Source: Flavisolibacter ginsenosidimutans (GTDB lineage Bacteria > Bacteroidota > Bacteroidia > Chitinophagales > Chitinophagaceae). From it: a stretch of DNA of 64,000 nt. The notes beneath the pieces were generated by a model, which worked only from the letters and a program-made list of their open reading frames with translations, was not told where the DNA came from and did not search any database. The DNA is taken from the NCBI RefSeq assembly GCF_007970805.1, contig NZ_CP042433.1, forward strand, positions 3,224,001 through 3,288,000, written 5' to 3'. Position 1 is the first letter of the stretch, and every line of letters starts with the position of its first letter. The position numbers were made by a program, and so were the translations under genes. Of the stretch, positions 51,601 through 60,395 are shown in pieces.

Positions 51601-54001
51601 TGTCAATACGGGCATTGCTTATTCGGGTTCAAAAGCCATTACATTGGATGCTGACCGCAACTATTCAGGGGGCAACGTTTCTTATCTGCTTGGCACTTTT
51701 AATTTGAACAATTACAGCACGGTCTCTAACGATATCCGGCTGGATTTTCAATACCTCAATCACAGCCAGCTACTCAACGCAGCCAACCGCGTTTGGGTTC
51801 GCGGCAGCGATACGCAACCCTGGCTTGAGGTGTACAAACTCGATTCGGCTGCGCAACCTGCAGGCACCTATAAAAAATCAGGCAGCATCGAGCTTTCAAA
51901 CTTTTTAGCCGACAACGGCCAAAGCTTTACACCCAGCTTTGGCGTACGTTGGGGCCAATGGGGACAGTATCAAACAACCGACCGGCAATACGCTGCGGGC
52001 TACACCTTTGACGACGTTCGTTTGTACGAAGTTTTTAACGACGTGCAGCTGGCAAAAATTGACAGCCCGCTTGTGAACAGTTGCGGTCTGACCGCAGTTA
52101 CACAATTAAAGATTACCGTTCGAAACGCATCTAACACGACGCTAACCAATGTGCCGGTTTATTACCGCATCAATGGCGGCGCACCGGTAATGGAAACCAT
52201 CGCTTCCATTGGCGCAAAAGCATCGCTGCAATACACCTTTACCTCATTGCCCGATTTCTCGCAGCTTGGTATGAATACGCTGCAAGTTTATGTGGCATAC
52301 GATCCCGATACCTTCAAAGAAAACGATACGGCAACGATCACCGTTTACAACGAGCCTGTCGTTAATTCTTTTCCTTACCTCCAAAATTTTGAAAGCAACA
52401 ACGGCTTCTTTTATGCCGGCGGCAAGAACAGCAGTTGGGAATACGGCACACCGGCAAGCAACAAAATCAACCGCGCTGCTTCCGGCGCAAAGGCCTGGAA
52501 AACGCGATTGAGCGGAAGCTACAACGACAACGAACTTTCTTATCTCTATTCGCCTTGTTTTGACATAAGCGGACTTTCGTCGCCAACGTTAAGCTTTAGT
52601 GTTGCGCTTGATTTGGAGGATTGCGGCAGCAGTTTGTGCGACGGTGCCTGGGTTGAATATTCAAGCGACGGCATAACGTGGACGAAGTTGGGAACAGCGG
52701 GTACGGGCACCAATTGGTATAACAAAAGTGCAAACCAGTTGTGGAGCGTTCAGAATTACACTTACTGGCATGTGGCCACGCAAGCCTTGCCCACCGGGCT
52801 TTCGCGTTTGCGGCTGCGTTTTGTGATGGCCTCTGATGCCGGCGTGGGCCGCGATGGTATTGCCGTTGACGACATTCACATTTACGACAACACGCAAGGC
52901 ATTTACGACGGCGCAACGATGACCACAGCAATTACACAAAATATTGATGGAAACAACTGGGTTGATTTTACAAGCGGCGGAAAACTTGTTGCGTCTGTTC
53001 AGCCGAACAACGCAGTGTTGGGCACAACTGATGTGCAGGCCTACATCAATATTGGCGCGGTTCGATCTTCAAACAATCAATATTACCACGACCGCAACAT
53101 CACCGTCAAGCCTGCAAGCAATTCTTTGCCGGATTCCGTGACAATACGTTTTTATTTTCTCGACAGCGAAATGGAAGCGTTGCATAACGCGTCGGGTTGC
53201 GGCTATTGCGTAAAACCGCAAAGCGCTTATGAACTTGGCGTTTCGAAATACACCGATGCAGATAAGAGTAAAGAGAACGGAACGATTGCCGACAACAACA
53301 ACGGAACCTGGTTGTTCATTCCGTCTGCGCAAGTAACCAAAGTGCCGTTTGACAAAGGCTATTATGCCGAATTTAAGGTTGCGGGCTTTTCAGAATTCTG
53401 GTTAAACAACGGCGGCTTGAACAACCTCACGCCTTTGCCCGTGAAATTGATTGATTTTACCGCAAGCAAACAAGCGGCGAACGTTCTTTTGAAATGGACG
53501 GTGGCAAATGAAAACAATGTCTTGCGTTACGAAATAGAAGTGGCCAAAGGCGGTGGCGCACTAAGCACAAACAGCTTTGTAAAAATTGGTGAAGCGCCTG
53601 CTTCGGGTAACAGCGCATTAGAGCTCTATAGCTTTACCGACGGCGAAACGTCTAAGCTTGGCGCACGGTATTACCGGTTGAAGATGGTGGATGCGAACGG
53701 CAGCTTTCGCTATTCGGGTATCCGCGCTGTGGTGTTTGGCGATGCAGCGGTTTGGCAGGTTTATCCCAACCCTTCGACGGGCCGTTTTAACCTGATGTAT
53801 CAATTGAATGATGGCGAAACGCTGGTGGCAAAGTTGTATGATGCAAAAGGTGTTTTGGTGAAGGAATACCGCAGCACCGGCAACGGTTTTCTACAAAAGC
53901 TCAGCGTTGACGTAAGTGCAAATAATTATGCCAGCGGACTCTATCTTTTACGGGTAGAAGCCGGAGCGGAAAAACAATCCTTCAAGCTATACAAGCAATA
54001 G
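48671..54001 (+). CDS. Secreted S8 subtilisin-family protease with T9SS sorting domain
   Basis: A 1,776-residue protein. Signal peptide about 1-22 (ending LFAQ). A prodomain about 30-200 precedes the catalytic domain about 225-470. Candidate triad: Asp near 241 in VGVGDNAEAVQDHVDF, His near 268 or 271 in SGHGVHTTGTVAG, Ser near 439 in SGSSMAAPAVTGGLALL. The His block reads GHGVHTTG rather than HGTHVAG, so activity needs testing. Then fibronectin-III-like and CARDB-like beta domains and two MAM-like jelly rolls (NFETATPAAYL and NFESNNGFFY). A type A T9SS domain occupies about 1695-1776 (VYPNPSTGRFNLMY ... SGLYLLRVEAG). The start at 48,671 is chosen for the signal peptide; the frame is open to 48,488. 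Confidence 0.9.
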   Translation: MKDNRLLLFVLLLFPTSLFAQDIFLRTGAVTPKANVRKEAVDSFNASAKRSAGQSFAVIQFDRIPSADEQKLLAAAGITLLDYLPQNAYTVSIKGDVSLRALQAAKAKAFFQLSAQQKMQEYFAKGLIPSWAVKVAGTVDVWISFPKTIDANFVIAELKSRNVDIVSEEHKAYNILAVRIAQNRLSEMALLPFVDYLQPAPPAAQPLNYNSRTLSRATVLNASAANGGKGLNGEGITVGVGDNAEAVQDHVDFSKRLISRNFKTESGHGVHTTGTVAGAGNVDERYRGYAPKATVISQYYNGILDNAATYVNDYGMVVTNNSYGNIIECGYHGTYDLYSRMMDQQAFDLPNLLNVFAAGNSGRDACAPYPQGFHTVLGGYQSAKNVVSVGQSTDSGGISSFSSQGPVKDGRLKPEIMAMGEGVASTVPTNGYGVMSGSSMAAPAVTGGLALLYQRYRQLNGGANPKNGLMKALLCNGAMDVGKAGPDFKYGFGSENLLRSVEGLEATHYFINNSVNAGTTTHTVTVPANTAQLKVLLYWNDLPASLISNKNLVNDLDLEVTTPSSAVVLPQILDTAIAHLNDAATTGADHVNNIEQVLINNPAAGTYTFTVKGTTVTNAQQEYFLVWDAVPTGLKMTAPAGGQALTPGENTKISWDAYGLTGTATLEFSSDGGSTWSTIDAGVDVNRIVYTWTVPSVATSNALIRITKNGSGETTTSNAFTIIGQPVMNLSSVQCEGYIAASWNTVAGATDYEAMILRGDEMKPVATTTATSYTFSGLSKDSTYWITVRARLNGVAGRRAYAISRQPNNGTCAGTISDNDLKVDAVLAPTSGRLFTSTQLSAAQPISIRIKNLDDAAINNFTVSYSINGNSVTENVATIAAGATLDYTFATKADLSAPASYTLIASVKNTADVVSANDSMTVIVKQIDNQPLNLFTPFVDNFETATPAAYLQDTTGLGGIERYDFNRTTPYGRARTFVNTGIAYSGSKAITLDADRNYSGGNVSYLLGTFNLNNYSTVSNDIRLDFQYLNHSQLLNAANRVWVRGSDTQPWLEVYKLDSAAQPAGTYKKSGSIELSNFLADNGQSFTPSFGVRWGQWGQYQTTDRQYAAGYTFDDVRLYEVFNDVQLAKIDSPLVNSCGLTAVTQLKITVRNASNTTLTNVPVYYRINGGAPVMETIASIGAKASLQYTFTSLPDFSQLGMNTLQVYVAYDPDTFKENDTATITVYNEPVVNSFPYLQNFESNNGFFYAGGKNSSWEYGTPASNKINRAASGAKAWKTRLSGSYNDNELSYLYSPCFDISGLSSPTLSFSVALDLEDCGSSLCDGAWVEYSSDGITWTKLGTAGTGTNWYNKSANQLWSVQNYTYWHVATQALPTGLSRLRLRFVMASDAGVGRDGIAVDDIHIYDNTQGIYDGATMTTAITQNIDGNNWVDFTSGGKLVASVQPNNAVLGTTDVQAYINIGAVRSSNNQYYHDRNITVKPASNSLPDSVTIRFYFLDSEMEALHNASGCGYCVKPQSAYELGVSKYTDADKSKENGTIADNNNGTWLFIPSAQVTKVPFDKGYYAEFKVAGFSEFWLNNGGLNNLTPLPVKLIDFTASKQAANVLLKWTVANENNVLRYEIEVAKGGGALSTNSFVKIGEAPASGNSALELYSFTDGETSKLGARYYRLKMVDANGSFRYSGIRAVVFGDAAVWQVYPNPSTGRFNLMYQLNDGETLVAKLYDAKGVLVKEYRSTGNGFLQKLSVDVSANNYASGLYLLRVEAGAEKQSFKLYKQ

Positions 54002-54095
54002 TGAAACGTCAAACGTGAGACGGCAAACGTGAAACTGTACTGAACTAAAATTGTAAAGTCTTTACAGTCTCTCGTCTGCCGTTTGACGTTTCACT
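54000..54095. repeat. Word-built inverted repeat (AAACGTGA words)
   Basis: AGTGAAACGTCAAACG (54,000-54,015) pairs perfectly with CGTTTGACGTTTCACT (54,080-54,095). Each arm goes on with looser words (GTGAGACGGCAAACGTGAAACTG left). It begins in the subtilase stop codon and ends five bases before the convergent gene's end, so it could act as a bidirectional terminator. Confidence 0.85.
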
Positions 54096-54099
54096 TCAA

Positions 54100-54306
54100 T
54101 CACCATCCCTGCTTTGCAACGCCGGCTTTTATCGCGTTCATTGCTTTCTCTTCATTGCACAGCGTGGTGAGCTTGTTGCCTTTTCCATCATGCCCTTGTA
54201 CCATATAAGCACCCTTCGCCGTTTTCGTAATCACGGCGTCCTGAATGGGAACGCCTTTTTCTTTTGTGCGCACGTTGTAAGCCGTAAGCTTGATGTCTTC
54301 CGCCAT
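54100..54306 (-). CDS. Conserved small protein, 68 residues
   Basis: A 68-residue soluble protein: MAEDIKLTAYNVRTKEKGVP, then DAVITKTAKGAYMVQGHDGKGNKLTTLCNEEKAMNAIKAG. I recall very similar small proteins in many Bacteroidota but know of no function. Two short beta-hairpins and a C-terminal helix are likely. It is convergent with the subtilase across a word-built hairpin and about 180 bases from the divergent permease gene. Confidence 0.7.
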   Translation of the reverse strand: MAEDIKLTAYNVRTKEKGVPIQDAVITKTAKGAYMVQGHDGKGNKLTTLCNEEKAMNAIKAGVAKQGW

Positions 54307-54489
54307 ATACTGTGTTTTTGGTTACTGATGTTGTTTCGGCAATAGCGGCAAAAGGAAGGCCAAAGGTAGAACCATGATTTTCAGGATGGCAAGGATGAGA
54401 CCGGAGAAAGAGGATTTTGCTCACGAAATATTGCTTTCCTGCGCAATCATTTAAATCACGCAAATCATAGTTCTGATTATCTTCAGCGC

Positions 54490-55833
54490 ATGACGGAAAA
54501 ACCAAAGCTGCGGCTCTTTGATTTAACCATGATTGTTGTTGGTCTCGTGATTGGCATGGGCATTTTTCGCACATCGTCCGACGCCGCCAACGCGGCTGCT
54601 ACCCCTTCCTTGTTTTTTATCGGCTGGATTGCCGGCGGCGCCATTGCTTTGTGCGGCGCATTAACCTATGCCGAAATCGGTTCACGCTTTCCGGTAACCG
54701 GTGGTTATTACAAAGTGTTTGCAGAATGTTATCATCCGTCCATTGCCTTCTCCATCAACTGCATCATTCTTATTTCCAACGCAGCATCCATGTCCGGCGT
54801 GGCGCTCGTTGGCAGCGAATACATCTCGCAGGTTCTTTTTAAAACCGATCCCGGCGCCACGACAAGAGCCTTGATAGCGATGATACCGATTGCCGTTTTT
54901 TACGGTGTCAATCTTTTGGGTTTGCGGTTAAGCGCAACGGCGCAAAACATTTTGATGGTGATAAAAATCGGGATGCTGGTGCTGCTGATTTCTTCCATCT
55001 TTTTTATTGACGGAAATGCCAACGCCGCTTCGACTGCGACAAAAAGCCTTGCAACAACGGACTACATAAAATCCTTTGGCCTGATCCTGATTGCTGTGTC
55101 GTTTACTTACGGCGGCTACCAGCAAACCATCAACTTTGGCGAAGAAGTACACAACCCGCGAAAGACCATTCCACGCGGCATCTTTATCGGCATCTTAATC
55201 ATCATCACTTTATACCTCGCCGTTAGTTATGCCTACTACAACGCCATTGGCTTTGAAGCCTTGAAAACATCGCGGGGCATTGCGTCAATCGTCGTCGAAA
55301 AATTGTTTGGCCCGACTGGCCGCACGGCGGCTTCTATTCTTTTATTTGTTGCGGTACTAGCTTATGTGAACGTATTGCTGCTGAGCAATCCGCGGGTGAT
55401 GTATGCCATGAGCAAGGACGGTATTTTACCGGCTGCTTTTAGCAAGGTGAACGAGAAGAAAGACGTGCTGACGTTGGGCCTGACAACCTTTGCGCTGGCG
55501 GGCATTTTGGTTTTGTTCTTCATGGATGAATTCAACAAGATTCTCAGCTTCACCATCTTTCTTGATTCGATTGGAATGGCAACATCAGCCGCTACGATTT
55601 TTATTTTGCGCAAGCGCACAAAACATTTGGATGGCACCGGCATTTATAAAATGAAGCTTTATCCTTTGCTGCCACTCATTTTTATTGCGGCGTATATTTT
55701 TGTGGGCATTTCCATTGCGTTCGATACGCCACGTCTTGCGCTTGTTGCAACCGGCGTGTTTGCCGCATTTTTGCTCCTTTATTTTTTGGTGCGAAGCCTG
55801 AAAACAAAAACCGATGCCGCTACAACCAACTGA
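54490..55833 (+). CDS. APC-family amino acid permease
   Basis: A 447-residue, about 12-span transporter. Family marks: LTMIVVGLVIGMGIFRTSSDAA (the GxG helix-1 break), GGAIALCGALTYAEIGSRFPVTGGYYKVFAECYHPSIAF, FTYGGYQQTINFGEEVHNPRKTIPRGI (the consensus amphipathic region), and LLLSNPRVMYAMSKDGILPAAFSKVN. It imports or exchanges an amino acid; substrate unknown. Its last 20 bases overlap the start of the transsulfuration-type gene, so the pair may handle sulfur amino acids together, an inference from position. A TATCTTCA word just upstream is a poor -7 match. Confidence 0.9.
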   Translation: MTEKPKLRLFDLTMIVVGLVIGMGIFRTSSDAANAAATPSLFFIGWIAGGAIALCGALTYAEIGSRFPVTGGYYKVFAECYHPSIAFSINCIILISNAASMSGVALVGSEYISQVLFKTDPGATTRALIAMIPIAVFYGVNLLGLRLSATAQNILMVIKIGMLVLLISSIFFIDGNANAASTATKSLATTDYIKSFGLILIAVSFTYGGYQQTINFGEEVHNPRKTIPRGIFIGILIIITLYLAVSYAYYNAIGFEALKTSRGIASIVVEKLFGPTGRTAASILLFVAVLAYVNVLLLSNPRVMYAMSKDGILPAAFSKVNEKKDVLTLGLTTFALAGILVLFFMDEFNKILSFTIFLDSIGMATSAATIFILRKRTKHLDGTGIYKMKLYPLLPLIFIAAYIFVGISIAFDTPRLALVATGVFAAFLLLYFLVRSLKTKTDAATTN

Positions 55834-56989
55834 ACTTTCCTACATCATCAACGAACTGGCCGAAGACCGCGAACACTATTTTAATGCCGTTGCACCGCCC
55901 ATTGTGCAAACCTCAAACTTTGTGTTCAAGAAGGTCGCTGATTTGCGCAAAGCCTTTGAAGATGAAATGGGCGGCTACCTGTACAGCCGCGGCTTAAATC
56001 CAACGGTTGATATCTTGCGCAAGAAACTGGCGGCGCTTGACGGTGCCGAAGATTGCCTTGTATTCAATAACGGAGCGGCAGCCATTTTTGCAGCTGTATT
56101 AGCCAATGTAAAAAGCGGCGATCACATTATCTCGGTGCGCAATCCTTACACCTGGGCACAACGAACCTTTGACGTGATTCTTTCCCGCTTTGGCATTACA
56201 ACTACTTATGTTGATGGCCGCGACATTAAAAACTTTGAAGCAGCACGTCAGCCCAATACAACGTTTATCTATTTAGAATCGCCCAACTCGTGGACATTCG
56301 AATTGCAACCCATAAAACAAGTGGCGGCATTGGCAAAGCAGCACAACATCATCACCTTAATTGACAACAGTTATTGCACGCCGCTTTATCAACGACCAAT
56401 TGAAATGGGCATTGACCTTGCCATGCAAACCGCTACCAAGTACATCGGCGGCCATAGCGATACATTGGGCGGTGTGTTGTCCGGTTCGCATCAGCAAATG
56501 AAAAAGATTTTTGACAGAGAGTATTTAAACGTGGGCAGCGGCATTCAACCGTTTAATGCATGGCTGCTGATTCGCGGCTTGCGCACCTTGCCCGCACGCC
56601 TGCAGCGCATCACCAACACAACGCGAGAAGTGATACAGTTCTTAAAATCGCATCCGCGCATTGACCAGGTCATTTTTCCGCTCGACGAATCCTTTTCACA
56701 ATATGCGTTGGCAAAAGAACAAATGAGTGGCGCTTGTGGTCTCATCACGTTCACCATTAAAGACGGAACAATGGAAAGCATCACTAAATTCTGCGAATCG
56801 CTTAAGCACTTTATGATGGCGGTAAGCTGGGGCGGCCATGAATCGCTCATCCTTCCAAAATGCGCAGGCATTCAGCCAGCGGACTTCGATGCGAACAATA
56901 TCCAGCATCAATACATTCGTCTTTATACCGGTCTTGAAGAACCGCAATACCTGGTTAATGATTTGCAGCAGGCATTGAACCGCGAATGA
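55814..56989 (+). CDS. Cys/Met metabolism PLP-dependent enzyme
   Basis: A 391-residue fold-type I PLP enzyme of the cystathionine gamma-synthase/lyase group. Features: YLYSRGLNPTVDILRKKLAALDGAEDCLVFNNGAAAIFAAV (the GxAA site that holds PLP phosphate), the VDGRD and PNSWTFELQPIKQVA tract, IDNSYCTPLYQRPIEMGIDLAMQTATKYIGGHSDTLGG with the PLP Lys in TKYIGGHSD, and GIQPFNAWLLIRGLRTLPARLQRI. Which reaction it carries out (synthase, lyase, or gamma-lyase) cannot be read. It overlaps the permease end by 20 bases. Confidence 0.92.
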   Translation: MPLQPTELSYIINELAEDREHYFNAVAPPIVQTSNFVFKKVADLRKAFEDEMGGYLYSRGLNPTVDILRKKLAALDGAEDCLVFNNGAAAIFAAVLANVKSGDHIISVRNPYTWAQRTFDVILSRFGITTTYVDGRDIKNFEAARQPNTTFIYLESPNSWTFELQPIKQVAALAKQHNIITLIDNSYCTPLYQRPIEMGIDLAMQTATKYIGGHSDTLGGVLSGSHQQMKKIFDREYLNVGSGIQPFNAWLLIRGLRTLPARLQRITNTTREVIQFLKSHPRIDQVIFPLDESFSQYALAKEQMSGACGLITFTIKDGTMESITKFCESLKHFMMAVSWGGHESLILPKCAGIQPADFDANNIQHQYIRLYTGLEEPQYLVNDLQQALNRE

Positions 56990-56990
56990 T

Positions 56991-56998
56991 TATTTTTG
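56991..56998 (+). promoter_or_regulatory. Bacteroidota -7 promoter word TATTTTTG before the HlyD-type gene
   Basis: Exact TAnnTTTG match, two bases after the preceding stop and 36 bases before the ATG at 57,035. It implies a separate promoter inside the gene string. Confidence 0.5.
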
Positions 56999-57034
56999 GC
57001 GCGACCGGTTGTCGCAGCAAAGACAATCCTTCTT

Positions 57035-58165
57035 ATGAGCAAAACCTTGAAGTGGATTCTTTTTTCTCTCCTTGCCGTTGTTGTGCTGGTGCTCATCATG
57101 CGTATTGTTTCCGGGAAGGCCAACGATATTAAAGTAACAGCAGAAGCCGTAAAAAAACGTACGGTTACCGAAACTGTTTCGGCCAGTGGCAAGCTTTATC
57201 CCGAAACCGAAATACGCATTGCACCGCCGATTTCGGGCGAAGTAACGCAGTTGAATGTGCAGGAAGGACAACAAGTAACAAAGGGACAAACGCTGGCTTT
57301 TATTCAAGGCGATAAAACGGGCAGTGCAGCACCAAGAGTTTCTTTGCCGAATGTGCCAACGGGTTTTGAAAACCTTCTAAAGAATATGCAACAGCCAAGC
57401 GTTTCGTCGGCATCATTGGCAACTATAAAAGCACCCATGAGCGGAACGGTGCTTGGGCTCGCAGTAAAAAAGGGGGAAAGAGTGAACGGCGAACTTATGC
57501 GTATTGCCGATCTATCAAGCCTTGAAGTAAGAGTGGATGTAAATGAAAACAACATTATCAAAGTAAGTGTCGGCGACTCAGCTGATGTGGAAGTAGAAGC
57601 CTACAACAAACGAAAGTTCAAAGGCATTGTTACCACCATCACCAACGGCAGCAGCAAACGCGATGCGCAATCTTTTTTATCGGCGGATGTAACCAATTAC
57701 GAAGTGCACATACGCCTCTTGCCTTCGTCGTATAACGACTTGTATGATTCGGCAAAACACAACATTCCCTTTCGTCCGGGCATGAACGCAAGAGCCGACA
57801 TTAAAACAGCGCGGCATGAAAATATATTGAGCGTTCCGGTAGCCGCAGTGGTTTCAAGACCGAAAGGAAGCGATGAAAATATTAACGATGCGAAGAAGGA
57901 AAAAGCAAAAGATGAAAACGCGGTTGACCAAAGCGAAAGCAGCGACGAACCGGAAGAAGTGGTATTTGTTTTAAAAAGCGACAATACCGTGGAAAAACGA
58001 ACGGTGACTACAGGCATACAGGACGTCAATTATTTTGAGATTACCGGCGGTTTGCAGGAAGGCGAAAAAGTAGTAACCGCACCCTACAACGCCGTGAGCC
58101 AAACCTTGCACAGCGGTAAAAAAGTTGTGGTGGTGAGCAAAGACAAACTGTTTGAAAACAAATGA
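57035..58165 (+). CDS. HlyD/MFP-family periplasmic adaptor
   Basis: A 376-residue inner-membrane-anchored adaptor. N-terminal membrane segment about 5-27 (LKWILFSLLAVVVLVLIMRIV); biotinyl-lipoyl-like halves (GEVTQLNVQEGQQVTKGQTLAFIQG and IKAPMSGTVLGLAVKKGERVNGELMRIADLSSLEVRVDVNENNI); beta-barrel and membrane-proximal parts (FRPGMNARADIKT, VPVAAVV). There is an acidic/Lys insertion about residues 285-310. Adaptors of this type work with ABC (MacB-type) or RND pumps, but no pump gene follows; gpsA starts four bases before its stop. A TTG at 56,996 is an unlikely alternative start. Confidence 0.88.
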   Translation: MSKTLKWILFSLLAVVVLVLIMRIVSGKANDIKVTAEAVKKRTVTETVSASGKLYPETEIRIAPPISGEVTQLNVQEGQQVTKGQTLAFIQGDKTGSAAPRVSLPNVPTGFENLLKNMQQPSVSSASLATIKAPMSGTVLGLAVKKGERVNGELMRIADLSSLEVRVDVNENNIIKVSVGDSADVEVEAYNKRKFKGIVTTITNGSSKRDAQSFLSADVTNYEVHIRLLPSSYNDLYDSAKHNIPFRPGMNARADIKTARHENILSVPVAAVVSRPKGSDENINDAKKEKAKDENAVDQSESSDEPEEVVFVLKSDNTVEKRTVTTGIQDVNYFEITGGLQEGEKVVTAPYNAVSQTLHSGKKVVVVSKDKLFENK

Positions 58166-59205
58166 GCATGCAATCTTTTAAGATCGGTGTAATTGGCAAC
58201 GGCAGTTGGGCCACAGCGCTGACAAAAATCATTACCGACGGTGGCCGTCCGGTGAACTGGTGGATACGCAACACGGCCTCGATTGATTACATTAAACGCC
58301 GCCGCCACAACCCCAATTATTTACACTCGGCATCCTTCGACGTTTCGCTTCTGAACATGCACCACGATGTACAAACAATTGTTGATGCGTCGGATTTGCT
58401 GGTGATGGCTGTTCCTTCTGCGTACATAGAAGAAGTATTGCAAAACCTGCGCAAAGATTCATTGAAGGAGAAGAAAATTCTTTCGGCCATTAAAGGTTTG
58501 ATACCGGGAAAAGATGTGTTGCTAAACGAATACCTGGACAAAAATTTCGGCGTTCCACTGCTGAACTACTTTGCAGTTCTTGGCCCTTGTCATGCCGAAG
58601 AAGTGGCCGCCGAAAAATTATCCTACTTAACCTTTTCCGGCATTGACACCGACACGGCCGAAGACATTGCAGCCTGCTTTAAAGCACCTTACATCAACAC
58701 CATTGTCAATCCTGATATTCTGGGTGTGCAATACGCCGCGGTAATGAAAAACATTTATGCGCTTGGCGCCGGCATCGCACACGGCCTCGATTACGGCGAT
58801 AATTTTTTAAGCGTTTACATTGCCAACGCCGCCGATGAAATGGCTGGCTTTCTGCGCAAGGTTGGCGTAAAGCATATCGTCGTTGGTGAACATGAAAAAG
58901 ACGCGAAGAAAAAAGACATGAACTATGCGGCTTCGGTTTATCTCGGCGATTTGCTGGTGACCTGTTATTCGCTGTACAGCCGCAACCGAACATTCGGAAA
59001 CATGATTGGCAAGGGTTACACCGTTAAAGCCGCGCAGCTTGAGATGAACATGGTGGCCGAAGGCTATTATGCCTCGCGATGCATTTACAATTTCAATAAA
59101 AACATCGGCGGGGATATTCCCATTGCCGAAACGATTTACAAAATTTTATGGGAGCGGCAATTGCCGGCAGAAGGATTTGAAGAGGTGGAGGAAGTGTTGG
59201 TGTGA
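58162..59205 (+). CDS. gpsA: Glycerol-3-phosphate dehydrogenase, NAD(P)-dependent
   Basis: A 347-residue GpsA, which reduces dihydroxyacetone phosphate to sn-glycerol 3-phosphate for phospholipid synthesis. Features: IGVIGNGSWATALTKII dinucleotide-binding start; LVMAVPSAYIEEVL; LSAIKGLIPGKDVLLNEYL; VLGPCHAEEVAAEKLSYLT; GVQYAAVMKNIYALGAGIAHGLDYGDN with the catalytic Lys; RNRTFGNMIGKGYTVKAA. The start codon overlaps the HlyD-type stop by four bases (ATGA). A second ATG two codons on is possible. Confidence 0.95.
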   Translation: MSMQSFKIGVIGNGSWATALTKIITDGGRPVNWWIRNTASIDYIKRRRHNPNYLHSASFDVSLLNMHHDVQTIVDASDLLVMAVPSAYIEEVLQNLRKDSLKEKKILSAIKGLIPGKDVLLNEYLDKNFGVPLLNYFAVLGPCHAEEVAAEKLSYLTFSGIDTDTAEDIAACFKAPYINTIVNPDILGVQYAAVMKNIYALGAGIAHGLDYGDNFLSVYIANAADEMAGFLRKVGVKHIVVGEHEKDAKKKDMNYAASVYLGDLLVTCYSLYSRNRTFGNMIGKGYTVKAAQLEMNMVAEGYYASRCIYNFNKNIGGDIPIAETIYKILWERQLPAEGFEEVEEVLV

Positions 59206-59240
59206 AAGAAATTCAAAACTGCAATATTTTTGAGTTCGCA

Positions 59241-60395
59241 TCACTTCCCGTAACTGATTCTATACACCACGCCCTGCTTGTCATCGCTCACCAACAAACT
59301 TCCGTCTTGCATCATCTGCACATCCACTGGCCTTCCTAAAACATCACTGCCGTTCAACCATCCCGATGCAAACGGCGTTGCGCTTACCGCTTTGCCATTC
59401 TCCATTTTTACAAAGGCTACTTGATAACCGATCGGTGTGCTGCGGTTCCAGCTTCCGTGTTGGGCAATAAAAATTCCGCCGTTGTAATCAGCCGGAAAAA
59501 GATTACCGGTATAAAAACGCATGCCCAAAGCCGCCACGTGCGGGCCGAGCAGAAAAGCTGGTTTTGTGTAATCATCGCAATTTTTTCCTTGCCCAAACTC
59601 AGGGTCTAAAATATTTCCCTGGTGACAATAAGGATAACCAAAATGCAAACCCTTTTGCGGTGCGGTATTCAATTCATCGTTTGGCCGGTCATCGCCCAGG
59701 TTATCACGGCCGTTATCGGTAAACCAAAGCGCTGCCGTTTGCGGATTCCAATCAAAGCCAACGCTATTGCGAATGCCTTTGGCAAATACCTCCAGCCCGC
59801 TGCCGTCTTTATTCATTCGTATAATGCAGGCATGCATCGAATCGGGTTCGCAAATATTGCAGGGCGCACCCACTGGCACGTACAATTTATCGTCGGGACC
59901 AAAAGCAATGAACTTCCAGCCGTGTGCGCCATCGGTGGGAAACTTGTCGTAAACAACTTTGTAAGCAGGCGGGTTTTGCAGCGAGGCTTCAATGTTATCA
60001 AAGCGAAGAATGCGGCTGATTTCCGCCACGTACAAAGCGCCGTCTTTAAACGCGACGCCGTTGGGTGTTGTTAACCCCGATGCAACGGTATAAACCGAGT
60101 CGGCTACACCGTTTTTGTCTTTGTCCACCACCGCATAAACCTTGCTGCCCTGCGTGCCCACAAACAAGGTTCCTGCCGGGCTTAGCGTTAGGCTGCGTGC
60201 GCCGGGCACTTCTGCAAACACCGAAATTTTAAAGCCCGCCGGCAGCTTGATTTTGTCGAGATGATATTTCGAAAACAAGTCATTGCCCGGTGCGGTGGAA
60301 GCCTGCGGAGCCACGGGCTCTTTATCCTTGCAGGAAATAAAATTTTGCACAAGAAGCAAAAGCCAAAAAGAAAAAAGAAGTGGATTGCGTTGCAT
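59241..60395 (-). CDS. PQQ-type sugar dehydrogenase (sorbosone dehydrogenase-like) lipoprotein
   Basis: A 384-residue exported beta-propeller. Signal MQRNPLLFSFWLLLLVQNFISCKDK with a probable lipobox ISC. The mature part shows the six-bladed glucose/sorbosone dehydrogenase family: LPAGFKISVFAEVPGARSLTLSPAGTLFVGTQGS, GLTTPNGVAFKDGALYVAEISRILRFDN, VGFDWNPQTAALWFTDNGRDNLGDDRPNDELNTAPQKGLHFGYPYCHQG, and VDVQMMQDGSLLVSDDKQGVVYRISYG. It would oxidise a sugar with PQQ in the periplasm, if PQQ is available; many relatives have no proven activity. The ATG at 60,395 is chosen over 60,470. Confidence 0.88.
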   Translation of the reverse strand: MQRNPLLFSFWLLLLVQNFISCKDKEPVAPQASTAPGNDLFSKYHLDKIKLPAGFKISVFAEVPGARSLTLSPAGTLFVGTQGSKVYAVVDKDKNGVADSVYTVASGLTTPNGVAFKDGALYVAEISRILRFDNIEASLQNPPAYKVVYDKFPTDGAHGWKFIAFGPDDKLYVPVGAPCNICEPDSMHACIIRMNKDGSGLEVFAKGIRNSVGFDWNPQTAALWFTDNGRDNLGDDRPNDELNTAPQKGLHFGYPYCHQGNILDPEFGQGKNCDDYTKPAFLLGPHVAALGMRFYTGNLFPADYNGGIFIAQHGSWNRSTPIGYQVAFVKMENGKAVSATPFASGWLNGSDVLGRPVDVQMMQDGSLLVSDDKQGVVYRISYGK

